Assembly (NCBI GenBank): GCA_963662175.1 | Contig: OY759217.1 | Location: forward strand, 11,782,562 to 11,846,561 | Reading direction: 5' to 3' | DNA from: Aradus depressus | Lineage: Eukaryota; Arthropoda; Insecta; Hemiptera; Aradidae | Length of the DNA: 64,000 bases | Part shown: positions 11,972 through 23,288 of the stretch, one piece after another | Layout of the letters: every line of letters begins with the position of its first letter | Position numbering within the stretch: position 1 is the stretch's first letter | Program-made: the position numbers and the translations under genes | Notes under the pieces: model-generated | Seen by the model: the letters and a program-made list of their open reading frames with translations, nothing else | Database searches by the model: none | Told to the model about the DNA's origin: nothing

Positions 11972-12212
11972 ATAAAAGTTAGTTATTGTGACCTACTACC
12001 AGAGCGCTCTTTCGTCACTCTACTGGACAACTCTACTATGGGAATTTGGCCTCCCTAGGTTTATTCACATAGAATAGGACTCTTTAACAAGTATCTGACA
12101 TCGTACTGGCTCGAGACCATCGCTTAACGTCCCATCTAAAGGTCGGCGTGCTCAAGATTTTTTCACCTCCCAAGTAAAAGACCTAAGCCTCGGCGAGCTA
12201 CCGGCGCCTTCA
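11972..12212 (-). mobile_element. SINE-A with a deleted head
   Basis: From AAGTTAGTTATTGTGACC to GAGCTACCGGCGCC on the plus strand. The B-box part between GCCTCGG and CGAGCTACC is missing. Confidence 0.82.
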
Positions 12213-12535
12213 AAAATAAAAGTGTTGGAGAATCAAAGACAATGTTTTTCCAGTCCCTTCCACTTATTTGGCACCGGAACTTGTCAAACCCAAAATTTCG
12301 TCCCATTAATAATAATATTCATTTCCGCTAAACCATAACATGGTAATAGGATACGTCATAAAAATATTGCTTATAAATTAGATAAATAAACAGCTATTAA
12401 TTATTTGAGCCCGACATACATGTGATTGGTAATAACAATATAATAAAAAAAATAAATAAATAAAGTAATATAAAATAAATGAGTACAAAAGTAATAATAC
12501 AAATACAGTAGATACAATTTTTAATTTAATTTAAA

Positions 12536-12920
12536 CTCTACAATGACTTCATGTTAAACTCAGTACACGACACTATTCAGGACTATAGACGTTTCCATAG
12601 CAAATTGCATTCACACCCAAATCCATACATCCACTCACTTTCTTCACCGCACTTGCCACACAATCCTCCCAGGAGATTGAAGAGGAGATGAAACCGTGAC
12701 TTGCTATAATCCCAAATTCCAACCCCTCACTGCACGCACCTCTTGGAACAAAACCATCATAATATCTCCCAATTCACTGTTTTTAAATTTAGCCCTGAGG
12801 AGCTAACACTGGGTCCTCTCTCACACCACTTAAGACATCCACTATCCATCTCGCCCTCTTGGTAGCTGGTTGTTGCATTATGGCAACAGTTGCGATCAAC
12901 TTTAGCAACGCAAAAAAAAA
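12536..12920 (+). mobile_element. Jockey family A, short 3' fragment
   Basis: Starts in codons equivalent to LHND(F/L)MLNSVHDT, runs through SLSSPHLPHNPPRRLKRR and a broken stop, then the family 3' UTR with the GGTAGCTGGTTGTTGC block, and ends in an A-run at 12911-12920. Truncated and frame-broken. Confidence 0.8.
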
Positions 12921-13006
12921 ATATATATATTTAAATAATCATAAATATTTTTCTTAATTCTTCCAGATGTGTCTGTTTCACGACGGTACGCAAATTACAC
13001 TTCAAG

Positions 13007-13203
13007 TGTTTGGGGGCCATGGTGGCCGTGCGTAGACACCATGGTTTGAGGGTTCGAATCCCGTCCGGCAGTGAGTTTTATTTCGTAAATAGAACTCCCT
13101 CCGGGGGCCATGGATGTCTTGAAAGAAATAGATAACACCTTTATAAGAGATATGGCTAATATGCATCGTACATAAGGCCAAAAAAAAAAAAAAAAAAAAA
13201 AGA
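13007..13203 (+). mobile_element. Second tRNA-headed SINE (Ser/Leu-like head) with poly-A
   Basis: GGGGGCCATGGTGGCCGTGC, then a B box GGGTTCGAATCCCGTCCGGC as in class II tRNA, a GTGAGTTTTATTTCG body, and an A-run at about 13180-13201. The family is unlike SINE-A. No clear target duplication was found. Confidence 0.7.
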
Positions 13204-13479
13204 CGATGTTTCTCAGTTCACAACAAAAAAATAATAGCAATAAATAAAAAAAATAATAGGAAAGAGCATTAAAAAAATTAATCCCTTTATGAAATATATT
13301 TTTTTCAAAAAGGGAGGAGCAATGTTAAGTTATTCGAAAATCGTATTTCTTTTGGTTATAATAATCATGACTAGTATTGTTAAGAGGAAAATCATTTTTA
13401 TTTTTCCTAATAACCATTGTTTCAAATATATACGTTTTGTCGGAAGTTAACATGTATAGAGGTACATACAAACATACAT

Positions 13480-13525
13480 CCGGATTACATAACATCCCCT
13501 CTACTACGTATAGCTGGAGAAGTAA
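13480..13525 (+). repeat. MITE-A right-end fragment
   Basis: CGGATTACATAACATCCCCT then CTACTACGTATAGCTGGAGA and AGTA, the right terminus with one TIR change. Confidence 0.6.
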
Positions 13526-13889
13526 ACATTTTGAATACCATTGAAACGAAACGGAAGACCTGGGGTGGGGGAATTCTCAATCAGAGAGGCGCCCCCTCCC
13601 CCCTACTAGCGAGTTTATTGATTTTGGACAAGCCCCCCCCCTCTCTACGTCTTTATACTGTGTTTAGTGTTTAGTTAGACAGCAGACAGATCTCAGCCAC
13701 GGACGAGAAATTAACTTGTCTAACTTAGTAATAAGGAGAAGGGGAGCTTTAACGGGGTTAGACTTCACAGTAACCTAACTAGCAACTCTACGTACCTCAG
13801 GGCAAGTTGGCGTAGCCCAGGGCGCCACAGTGGACCATAATACCTAACGCCAAAATAACCATGTCAAATACGCGAGTGAAACCTGAGCC

Positions 13890-14270
13890 CTGGTCAATAA
13901 AGTTATGGTCAATAAGTGGGAGAGGAATGTATCAAGGAAGATATACAGCCCTACTCCTGGGGTAGTGAAACCTGAGATAGATGGAGAACAGAGAGCTGAG
14001 GGACCTGTACAAGAACCCGGACTTGGTGGCCTTCGTGCAGCAATGCTGAGACATCTACAGAGGTTGGAGTCAGTCGGAATACCGAGGAGGATATTGAAGA
14101 GGCACCCGGAAGGACAGAGAAGAAGACGGAGACTCCGGTTATGCTGACCGGACTTTGTGCTGACAATGGCGTAAGAAGGATATTGAAGAGACGCCCGGGA
14201 GGACAGAGAAGAATACAGAGGCCCTGGTTATGCTGGCTGGACTTTGTGCTGACGATGGCGTAAGCTATAT
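13890..14270 (+). pseudogene. RTE/CR1-like ORF2 C-terminal remnant with an 89-bp tandem duplication
   Basis: Pieces in shifted frames read WERNVSRKIYSPTPG, ELRDLYKNPDLVAFVQQ, and IPRRILKRHPEGQRRRRR. This is the common non-LTR tail pattern of WERK(V/I)LRKIYGP, then EL..LY..PD(I/L)V, then P.(K/R)(I/V)L.G.P.G.RRRGRPR.RW. The last part is duplicated in tandem: 14088-14176 and 14177-14265 are about 85% alike. The second unit ends in CTGACGATGGCGTAAG, a decayed PLE-end motif. Confidence 0.6.
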
Positions 14271-14944
14271 GTATACATTTTTGTGAAATTATACAATATA
14301 AATGTAAAAAAATTTCTTATTTTTATTAGTTTTCCACTATATCGACACTGATCGCGAAAATGTATTCGGACACCGTCGAATTCTTTATATTTTCCTCTTT
14401 TAAGCATGAAATTACAACTAAATACATCATAAGATCGATGTCAAAAATGTTTCGTGTGCTTTACAGAAACTAAATGTTTGCACCATTTTCTATCATTTTT
14501 ATTTATTTTTTCTATTCTTTTTATGCTATTTGTAAAAAATGTCAGATACACTTACCCGGCGAGTAACTTTGCTATTTAATTATTACCTTAGCTAAAACCA
14601 ATTAGATGCCCAGACAAAGAATGAAAAACTTGTTCGCTTCACTCAAAGAAAAAATATGTATTGGAACCCTTTGGAACCCTTTGATTTTATGCCACACGTT
14701 TTTCTTTATAAAAGAATTGGCGCCTTCCTCTCCTCCCCCATACAATTTTTCAAGTTGAACCACTCTTATATTGCATAAAATCTAGTTGATTCCTTATATA
14801 GTGTAAACATTCTTCAGGCTCCCTGCCCCTTTTCAAGAAAGATGTGATGATTTGCTCTCAGCGTAGCCAGCTAGTTCCGCACAATTAATTTATATATTAT
14901 TATTTATATTAATTACATATTTTCATTTATTTATATTAATTCCT

Positions 14945-15125
14945 AGCGGAATATGTCGAAGAGAAGGGGGGTTCATCTCAAAAAACCCAATAACTGCCGA
15001 TGTAATGAATGTATCGACACAAAATTTAGTATTGACTTTTAGTCCAAACGGTCGATTGTCTTTTGAGTGAGAGGAAAAACTTAGTTAATCTGTGCTGGGG
15101 AAGTGCATTGGTGTTGATTCACCAA
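14945..15125 (-). repeat. MITE-A copy with left end
   Basis: One unit (CAATAACTGCCGATGTAATG, AATGTATCGACACAAAATTT), then GCTGGGGAAGTG at 15094-15105 and GATTCACC beyond it. The same GATTCACC lies outside the TIR in other copies, so the true border may be further out. Confidence 0.75.
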
Positions 15126-15189
15126 AGACATTTTTGTGATGGTTTGAAAGTAACATTTCATTTTAAAGACCCCAAATAAAAAAAAAAAA

Positions 15190-16085
15190 GTTTAGTTTAT
15201 GTCTATTTGTCTATTTTATATTGTAAATATTTTTTTTTGTCTTTATAATGTTGGTCGTAACTGTTGCCATGACGCAACAACCAGCTACCAAGAGGACTTC
15301 ATTGAATGTGGATGACTTGATTGGCGTGAGAGAGGAAGGCCACCCAGCGGTAGCTCCTCTGGGCGAAATTAAAAACAATGCATATTATGGTTATTATCAA
15401 TGAATGGGGATATTATGATTTTGTTTCAATTGGGAGGTTGCAATTTGGGATTATAGTAAGTCACGGTTCCACCTCCTCTTCAATCTCCTGGGAGGATTGT
15501 GTGGCAAGTGTGATGAAGAAAGTGATTGGATGTATGGATTTGGGTGTGAATGCAATTTGTTGTGGAAACGTCTGTAAAGGTCCTGAATTGTGTCGTGTAC
15601 TGTGTTTATCATGAGGTCATTGTGAAGTGTTCTGTTACTTACGTATGGTGGGCATTGTGTAATGAGTCTGAGTGTCTTTGAATGGAAAACATGGATACGA
15701 TTCAGGTTAGATATTTTAGCCGAACCGTAGATTTGTGAGCCATACATCCAGAGTGGCTTTAGTAGAAATGTGTAGCAGTTACGCGTTTGTATTAAGGGTA
15801 ATTTTGAATGTCTGTGTAGAAGAAAATAAAGCATTTTAAATCGTTTGTCTAGTATGCTACGTATGAGGCTTGTATGTGGGTTCCATGTCAGTCGTCTGTT
15901 CAGAGTAAGTCCCAAATATCCTACGGTGTTAGTCTGAGGGAGGGGCTTGTTGTAGATGAAAACGGCGGGATTTGTATCTCGTCTTAATGTAAGTAAATGT
16001 TATATGATGTGATTTGTTCGTGTTGAGTTTAATTTTCCAAATGTTGCATCAGTTCTCAATTTGAGTAACATGGTGTTGTAATGTG
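15190..16085 (-). mobile_element. Jockey-type non-LTR element (family A), 3' end
   Basis: The minus-strand frame 15451-15915 reads LGLTLNRRLTW at its N-terminus (after a G that follows M), then NCYTFLLKPLWMYGSQIYGS, LRLITQCPPYVSN, LHNDLMINTVHD and LPHNPPRRLKRRWNRDLL. These are typical of the C-terminal end of Jockey reverse transcriptase. Upstream bases up to about 16085 continue the thumb region with breaks. A 3' UTR follows, with a block near GGTAGCTCCTCTGGGCGAAA, to an A-rich tail near 15190. Four other copies share this 3' end. Confidence 0.88.
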
Positions 16086-16245
16086 AATATATTGTAAATA
16101 TAGGTAATAAAAATGAAACCTACAAAAGCCTCTAATGTGACATCGCTATGTAAGCACTTCCCTGTAATTTTTTTTTTCTTGTAGCTTTTTAAGGAAGTGT
16201 TTCTTGCCACTAGATAATAGGACCTGTTTCAGACCGTTTGACCTC

Positions 16246-16640
16246 CTATGCCTGAGAGGCATCCTGTAGAGAGAGAGAGCGCGAGTTTCTCAAGTTGGCA
16301 GACACAGATCCCTCCAGAAGGAGCTTGTTCCACTCAACTTTAGTTGTTGTAAGGAGGAAGGAGTGAATGGGCAGAGGACCAGAAGTCCTCCACTTACAAT
16401 AGAAAGACAGAAAATAAAAATAGCCGGCGACAATCCCCATTGAGAAGATATACCTCGATTGAAATATAAAATCGATAGCTGACAACAGATGCCACCCCCA
16501 CCTCCCCAGGGTGAGGCTCCGGAAATAAAATGGCCAATAGCTGGCCACTGTAGTTACTGGAGCTTTATCAGTAAACGTACCCGTATTAAGAGGCCCACCG
16601 CGCTTCTCAGAGTTGGCCATTCTGACCGCAGTGGCCACAC
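16246..16640. other. GC-richer unknown segment with a duplicated 30-bp block
   Basis: The minus-strand frame spans 130 codons but shows no known domain. GAGGCCCACCGCGCTTCTCA, preceded by GTACCCGTA, is at about 16577-16612 and again at 17217-17250. The block may belong to the PLE 5' region. Confidence 0.3.
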
Positions 16641-16740
16641 CGACTCAAGTTTATTAAAAAACGTCCACTTTCAAACAAATCCAGACTGTACAATGTCCCA
16701 ATACATTACTGCGATCTTTGTTGATGTAGTGAATAAATAA

Positions 16741-17970
16741 TAAAAACAAATAACTTGTTTAACATGTATATTGTCTAATTTCACAAAAATTCATACACAA
16801 AGTGTACCGATTCCGGTATAGGCCATCGTCAGCACAAAGTTGAATAGTAACGTTTAAGTTGGCAGGTTTATACAATTTTGAAGCTTCTTGAGATTACCTG
16901 AGGCTGTGATTCCCCGTCCTCAAACCCCACATAGTAGGCAAGTCTTACAGTATTAACAGAAAACTCAAACTGCAAAAATATATGGTTTTAAACATAAACT
17001 TAAAAAAATAATAGTAATTAAGTCAAATAAACTAAAGGAATGGTGTTCATAATAAAGTTGCATAGGTAGTGTATATAATAAATAAATGAAATGGCAATAT
17101 GAGATAATATTGAAGTAATAAGAGAGAAAACAAAAATAAAATAAAACAAATGTGTACATAATAAATTATACTAAAGGAAATGAAAAACAGTAAATTGATA
17201 AATATATCAGTAAGTGTACCCGTAATAAGAGGCCCACCGCGCTTCTCAATCAGGTTTAGTCGCCACTTTGGAACGACAAGATCTAGTTCATACGTTTCAT
17301 ATTCTGCCAGGAGTATATGTATATAAAAACCATGTGTAGCAGAAAATAAAGTTTGAATTTGGTGAAAAAAATAAGAATCTTATTAAATAAGGATCTCAAT
17401 TAAGGAATAATAGAATACTATTTACTTAACGTAATGGCGTTATTACAGGTGAGAATTTGAAATAAGTTTGGTTCTTCAAACAATACCCATTTTCCTAGCA
17501 CTGTAAATTTCCAAATGTTCCAGATCTAGTTCTTCGTCAGTTTTCACAAAGATGGAGGTAATTTATACATGTTGTTTCGTTGAACATGTGACCCATATCG
17601 TTTATATGTGCTCTTTACTCTATTCCAACTCAAAGAGTCACCCATCCCACACGACAAATATTTTCGATTTCAATGTATTATTTTATTTAAATTCATCTAA
17701 TGAATAATTTTCATGTAACAAGTTTAATACTTGACTTAATGTCATAAAACCATTTCATAACTTTTGAAATTTTTTTTTCATGGTTTTTATATACATATAC
17801 GCCTCTCAGAATATGAAATGTATTAACTAGATCTTGTCGTTTCAAAGTGGCGACTAAACCTGCTTGTACAATGTAGTGAACATCAAAAAACAGTTTATTT
17901 ATTTGTTCATTTTTTGTTAACGCCAAAATAATATTGTAAAACTCCATTTCCATACATTTATTTTCGTTTT
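16741..17970 (-). mobile_element. Decayed Penelope-like element with inverted flanks
   Basis: 16741-16835 matches the PLE end at 45425-45511, including a mutated hammerhead-like motif at 16802-16835. 17440-17660 (minus) reads in broken frames like the GIY-YIG C-terminus (MGDS.., NNMYKLPPSL, NGYCLKNQTYFKF). An inverted repeat of about 85 bp pairs 17255-17335 with 17780-17868. The composite suggests a rearranged head-to-head PLE insertion. Confidence 0.65.
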
Positions 17971-18435
17971 GTATATTTGAGATTTAGATTTTACACCAAA
18001 ACATTTCTTCACTCCAAGTTCTCTAGATTTGAGAAAAAATAACTTTTCAGAGTCATGTATACGGAAAGTCTATCCTAAGAAGTTCCAGCGAAAGAAAACA
18101 AATTTTCCAAAATATCATTATTAAGTAACAAAACTTTTCGGAAATCAATATTTTGTTTCATATAAGCCCAGTATTGAGGTGAAATATTGCTTGAAATAGT
18201 AACAAAGTGAACACAAATCGTGATCTGGGAGGATTGGTCTCTTGACGAGGGCTCTAGAGTGAAATCCAACCTGTCTTCGAATTGCTTGGAACGTTATTGC
18301 TGTTAACACGAGACCCAATGAATTCATCGAGTACACGAGGGCGTGAGTAATACAGAGATAGTCTGTCTACTGTAAAAAAACATTGTGAGATTGACCCCAC
18401 CAAAGCCATTACATATTTTTGTCTAAAGGGTAAAA

Positions 18436-18560
18436 AAAAATGTGAGCAAGCCGTCCTTCGGAGGGGAATTGAATGGTGTTCTCGAAACTCGCCAGATAGT
18501 CGACCCCACAAGTTACTTAACCTGTGATGAAGGAGCGCTCTGATAGAAGTTGAAGCCCGG
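18436..18560 (+). mobile_element. SINE-A 3' fragment
   Basis: GAGCAAGCCGTCCTTCGGAG, then GGAGCGCTCTGATAG and GAAGCCCGG. Head absent and the middle shortened. Confidence 0.65.
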
Positions 18561-19001
18561 AAATGAATTACGAAAACAAACAACAGAATAAACATTTTTC
18601 TTATGATTTATTGCTTTACAGCTTTTATTTTTGAAAAGTTTTGCTTTTGATTAACCCAAAATATTTTGCAAAACATAAAAAAAACTTTTTTCCACAGTTA
18701 TTTTTGAAGAAAGTTTTCAGCTCCAAGGAAAGTTTTTTCTTATTTTCATCTCCGAAAGTTGCTAAAGTTTGGTGCTCACATCCTGGGCCTCCCTCTATAG
18801 ACAGCAGTGGTACCGAATACTTTGGCGATAAACCACCAACCTCTTGAACTCATTAACTTCAAAAGGACAAAATTCCATGTTTAAATTATCATACAAATTT
18901 TGGTTAGTACAAGCCCAAACATCTGTACGGTCAATTTAATAGGTATGCTCCCAGAATAATGAAACGTTTCGGGATACCAAGAAGGATGAAAAGCTCGCTA
19001 A

Positions 19002-19004
<3 letters not shown>

Positions 19005-19042
<38 letters not shown>
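19005..19042. repeat. (TA)n microsatellite
   Basis: About 19 perfect TA units, 40 bp before a full-length SINE-A. Confidence 0.95.
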
Positions 19043-19043
<1 letters not shown>

Positions 19044-19080
19044 CTGAACAACATCTTGCATTTGTCAACAGCTGAAAAAT

Positions 19081-19424
19081 GAGGGCGCCGGTAGCGCAGT
19101 GGTATGCATGCTTGCCTTCTGAGCTCAAGATCATGGATTCGGCCGAGTCCTTTAGTTTATTTTATCTGGGAGGTAAAATAAACTTAAGCACGTCGTCATT
19201 CGGATGGGACGTTAAGCGATGGTCCCAAGCCTGTACGATGTCAGGTACTCGTTAAAGACCCCTGCCCTAGGTGAATAAAAAGTTAGAGTAGGCAAAATTT
19301 AGGACTCCCATTGTAGAGTCGGGCTCATGTCCACTCGAGTGACGAAAGATGGTTCTGGTAGTAGGCGATATGACCTCGTAGTTAAAGCCCTGGCTTGAGT
19401 CATAACAACTAACTAACAGCTGAA
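19081..19424 (+). mobile_element. SINE-A, full-length reference copy
   Basis: 344 bp. The tRNA-like head GGCGCCGGTAGCGCAGTGGT holds an A box; the B box is decayed (ATGGATTCGG). Then come a perfect hairpin AGTTTATTTTATCTGGGAGG with its complement TAAAATAAACT, the CACGTCGTCATTCGGATGGG block, GGTCCCAAGCC, AGGTACTCGTTAAAGACCCC, and an end CATAACAACTAACTAAC. The internal promoter implies transcription by RNA polymerase III and movement by a partner LINE (family knowledge). Confidence 0.92.
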
Positions 19425-19916
19425 AATATAATTGTAGGCAGGGACCTGAGTTTTGTCAAGAAAGTATAAACGCTTCTTCTCGACCAACGTTTAGGATATC
19501 TTTTATTTATTCTTCATCTAGAGCAGAATTTAAGAGAAGACAGCTTCAGTGTGAACTTAATATTTGGGTTCAATTTTATATGTTATAAAACTGTATGACG
19601 TCAGTCCATATTGCTGTTAATCTCTAATTAATGTAACTATCGGATTTTACCTATTCTCCCAACGAATTTACACAATCAACAATTTCAATATTTGAACTTC
19701 AATTTAAAAAAAAGTATTGGCTGTCCCTATTGGCCGGATAGAACTTTTAATTTTTAAGTTATTTTTTGAAATTCCTTAATACATTAAACAAACTATTTAA
19801 AATGCTTTGTTGCCGCCAATTAAGTTAAGTTTTGGTGGCGTCACCTGTGGGAGTTTGGCGAAACCAATTCCACTAGTTTTCGCCACTTGACCGCTAGATA
19901 GGGCTTACCTATCTTC

Positions 19917-20165
19917 CTAGACCCCATTTCGCCCCCACTCACTCTCTCTTATGCCTCCAGATCCCAACCCAGACGGTTCTGTCTCTCTTGTGTCTCCCGA
20001 TTCCGGACCGATAAGGTCCTTCTTAGCTTCCAGTGTTTTGTCTAAAAGTTCCCAGTGTTTTACTAAGATATTTGCCACCCTATGAGAACTTGCACCAGCT
20101 TCCAGACCATGCAGATCAGTTAAGTAGCTTTTTCGACTGTTTGGGGAATTCTTTGGCCATTGCAT
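19917..20165 (-). CDS. Unrecognised ORF, possibly transposon gag-like
   Basis: The frame reads SYLTDLHGLEAGASSHRVAN, then ILVKHWELLDKTLEAK and GDTRETEPSGLG. The first 45 residues are amphipathic helix-like; the end is Gly/Ser/Glu-rich. GC content is raised over 19820-20190. BEL/Pao gag proteins start with similar helices, but I see no decisive motif. Confidence 0.25.
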   Translation of the reverse strand: MQWPKNSPNSRKSYLTDLHGLEAGASSHRVANILVKHWELLDKTLEAKKDLIGPESGDTRETEPSGLGSGGIRESEWGRNGV

Positions 20166-20369
20166 TCTCTTTCAGCTCGGAGAGCACCCTGACCTGTGTG
20201 GGACGTTCTTCTCATCTCACCATTTGGTAAGTTCTCTAGATTCCTTAATTATACAGTCCACTTTATATTGCCAGACGATGAATTTATGCTTTGCCATAGA
20301 TTCGCCTCCACACAATCTTGTCACTGGACATTTGTGGGGCCACAGGTTTAGAACCCCCACTTTTGGCGT

Positions 20370-20960
20370 ACACATGCTTCATTCTCTTCTGCACAGATAT
20401 TCAAAATTACCCACACAAAATCGTAACTGCTACACATTTCTACTCAACCACCGGATGTATAGCTCGCAAATTTAGGATTCGGCTAAAACATCTAATCTGA
20501 AACGTATTCAGATTTTCCAGTCAAAGACTTTCAGACTCATTACACAGTGTCCACCATACGTAAGTAACAGAACACTCCACAATGACCTCATGATAAACAC
20601 AGTACACAACAAAACTCAAAACCTTTTCATACGTTTCCATGGTAAATTGCATTCAGACACAAATCCATACATCCTTTCACTTTCTTCACCACACTTGCCA
20701 CACAATCCTCCTAGGAGACTAAAGAGGAGATGTAACCGTCACTTGATATAATCCCAAATTGCAACCCCCCATTTCTTGAAACGTAATCATCATAATACTC
20801 CAATTCATTGTTTTTAATTTCGCCCAGAGGAGCTACCGCTGGGTGGCCTTCCTCTCTCACGCCAATCAAGTCATCCACATTCATTGAAGTCCTCTTGGTA
20901 GCTACCTAGTTGTTGCGTTATGGCAACAGTTGCGACCAACTTTAATAAGACAACAGGTGT
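20370..20960 (+). mobile_element. Jockey family A, 3' fragment
   Basis: Reads LLHRYSKLPTQNRNCYTFLL near 20380-20450, then the RT C-terminal end and the family 3' UTR with CTGGGTGGCCTTCCTCTCTC at about 20840. Frameshifts separate the pieces. It ends near GACAACAGG at 20955. Confidence 0.8.
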
Positions 20961-21384
20961 GTCTGTTTTGGGTCTAGTATCATTCCTGGCTGTTAAAAGA
21001 TTTGAGTTCGATGAGAGTGTACAGTGAATAGACTGTTCTTCTGTGTTCGTGTAACTTTTTTTTTTTCATGGCAGACATCATCACCTAACTGACAACACTC
21101 AATTTGATTTCCTGACAGAGTGTAGTGATGTGGCGATTATAGAATTTTAAGTGAGTGTGTTGTTTGCCTTAAAGTCCTCTGTACGTTTCTTTATTTTTGT
21201 ACATAAAAAAGTTTTTTTTTGTGTGTGCATATATGAATAATAAACAACAATAAATTGGCACATTCCTGTTCACTTCAAGCCCTGTTGTATCCGCTAATTT
21301 ATATTAATCTTCAAATTGCCTTCCAATAATCGCTAGACTAGCCCGCCATGCATCTTTGGTTTGTACGGTGGAATTTCTCTTTTT

Positions 21385-21945
21385 TTCTTTTTCTTTATGT
21401 ATTTTCTTTTTTGTTTTACAAAACTTGGTTATAACTGGTGCTTTCACGCAACAATCAGCTACCAAGAGGACCTGGTTGGTAGATGTCTTTCTCTCTCACG
21501 CCATTAAAAGCCACCCAGCGGTAGCTCCGCAGGGCGAAATTTAAAAACAATGAATGGAAGTATTATGATGGTTAAGGTTCAAGAAGGATTGCAATTTGGG
21601 ATTATTGCATGTCACTCTTCCATCTCCTCTTTAGTCTCCTGTGAGGATTGTGTGGCTAGTGTGGTGAAGAAAGACAATGGGTGTGTGAATGCAATTTGGT
21701 ATAGAAACATCTGTAAAGGTCCTGAATTGTGTCGTGTACTCTGTTTATCATGAGATCATTGTGGAGTGTTGGCATTATGTAACCATTAGTTTATTTTACT
21801 GAAAAACCTTAATACTTTTTAGATTAGATGTTTTAGTTGTATATTCAGAGTGGTTTGAGTAGGAATAATAAACTTTTGTGTTGAGGGTAATTTTGAATGG
21901 TTACGGGTGAGTCGTGTATGAGGGTTCCATGTCAGTCTTCGTTGA
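21385..21945 (-). mobile_element. Jockey family A, 3' fragment
   Basis: The complement carries the same 3' UTR (GGTAGCTCCGCAGGGCGAAA at 21518-21537) and a broken RT C-terminus. It lies 425 bp from the copy at 20370-20960 in the opposite direction. Confidence 0.75.
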
Positions 21946-22432
21946 TATCTCTAACCTATATCTGACAAGATTTCATATAATTATTATTCCGTTGCAATAA
22001 AAAAAAAAAAAAAGTTTTATGTCAAGTGAGTAAATTATTCGAGATATACTTTGAGACCAACAAAACTCAATAACAATAAACAAATAAATAATCAAAACAA
22101 TAGTACCCGACTACGAATCGGAAGACGAAATGTAGTATTCTATGAGTATTGTTTTTCTTGTATCTCAAATATAACCAATTGGCTATCTGAAGGTTGCCAC
22201 CCTTCTCTAATTTAAAATTTTTATTTAAATTCGAACATGCATAAATAAAATTAATTTTAAAGGTGTTGACAGTCAAGCGATCTCATAAATTTCAATGTCC
22301 ACTAAAGACAATCTAGATAATGGTAGGGCATAAAAAATGTATAGACTTTTTTGGGGGGAGAGGGGAGGGGGGAATTATGTACAGAAAAGAGTGTAAGCTG
22401 AAAATTAATACGCCAAAATATAGTGTAAAAGT

Positions 22433-22660
22433 TTAGATGATACACATTAGCAAATATGTTGTAAATATATAACAGTTATTTCGAGAATAGTGATAAGAGT
22501 GATTTACCTGATATAGGAGGAACGGGGGCTGGACATCCCGCGGAGCCGTCTTAGGACTGTCTGAGGGTGGAGCAGCGCTGACAGAGAGCGAACATTGCCG
22601 AGCTGTGACGAACATCACTGATCGCTATAGCAACCGTCCACCCACCCCCTTCTCCCCCAA
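22433..22660 (-). promoter_or_regulatory. Candidate promoter with X-box and first exon
   Basis: A GC-rich island. On the minus strand an ORF begins near 22618 (MMFVTARQCSLSVSAAPPSD, then APRDVQPPFLLYQ) and reaches a good donor CAG/GTAAAT at about 22508. Just upstream, ATCGCTATAGCAAC (22621-22634) fits the RFX X-box pattern RYYNYY-N2-RRNRAC of ciliary gene promoters. No downstream exon was recognised. Confidence 0.3.
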
Positions 22661-23288
22661 CCTGCTTAAATGCTCCCTATTTAACTGGGGGAGGAGAAGA
22701 AAGTAATTAAAGAAAAGAGACAAACGACACAAAAAAATAAAACGAAAAAAGATCTCAATCCAGTTAGTTTTTAATATTAACGGTTTAGCGGGTAAAGACA
22801 GAATTAAAACGGTGAGGAGGGCACGTTCGCGAGTGAAAACCACGCAGAATGTGAAATTAATTATGCAAATTTAGAAATATGTTTGTCGGAATGTTTTAGA
22901 GGAAAATAGCTGTTGTGTCTTTTTATCACAGTTCTTTCCGTATGCTCAAAAAAATGTGTCGTTTCAACGATGATTCATGTGTTTTGTTTTTTCTTTTATT
23001 TTTAGTATCCTGGTAAATCCAGTTTTTGAATCATTGTGTACAACCAGGTTAAAACAATGGAGACAGTTACATGGTACTCTATGTTCATAATTTATGCTGT
23101 ACATTCGCTTGACAAGATCATTAGAGAATCTTTTTAAGGAAAATTCTTCATAATAAACAAAACTGTTCAGCTAGACGATAACGATGCTGTTTGTTTCAGT
23201 TTTTTTTTTAAATATCAAAATTATAGCGATTTGAAAAATTATGTAGTACCAGAGCCTTCTGTGCAACTTCATTCGCTTCGAGGAAATG

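Noticed and set aside
16965..17159. Minus ORF rich in Phe/Tyr/Leu
   Set aside because: AT-rich PLE 3' region; not coding.
19081..19160. tRNA genes at SINE heads (also 31150, 29803, 49334, 13007, 23299)
   Set aside because: A and B boxes are present, but the heads do not fold into intact acceptor and anticodon arms, and each continues into a SINE body. They are SINE promoters, not tRNA genes.
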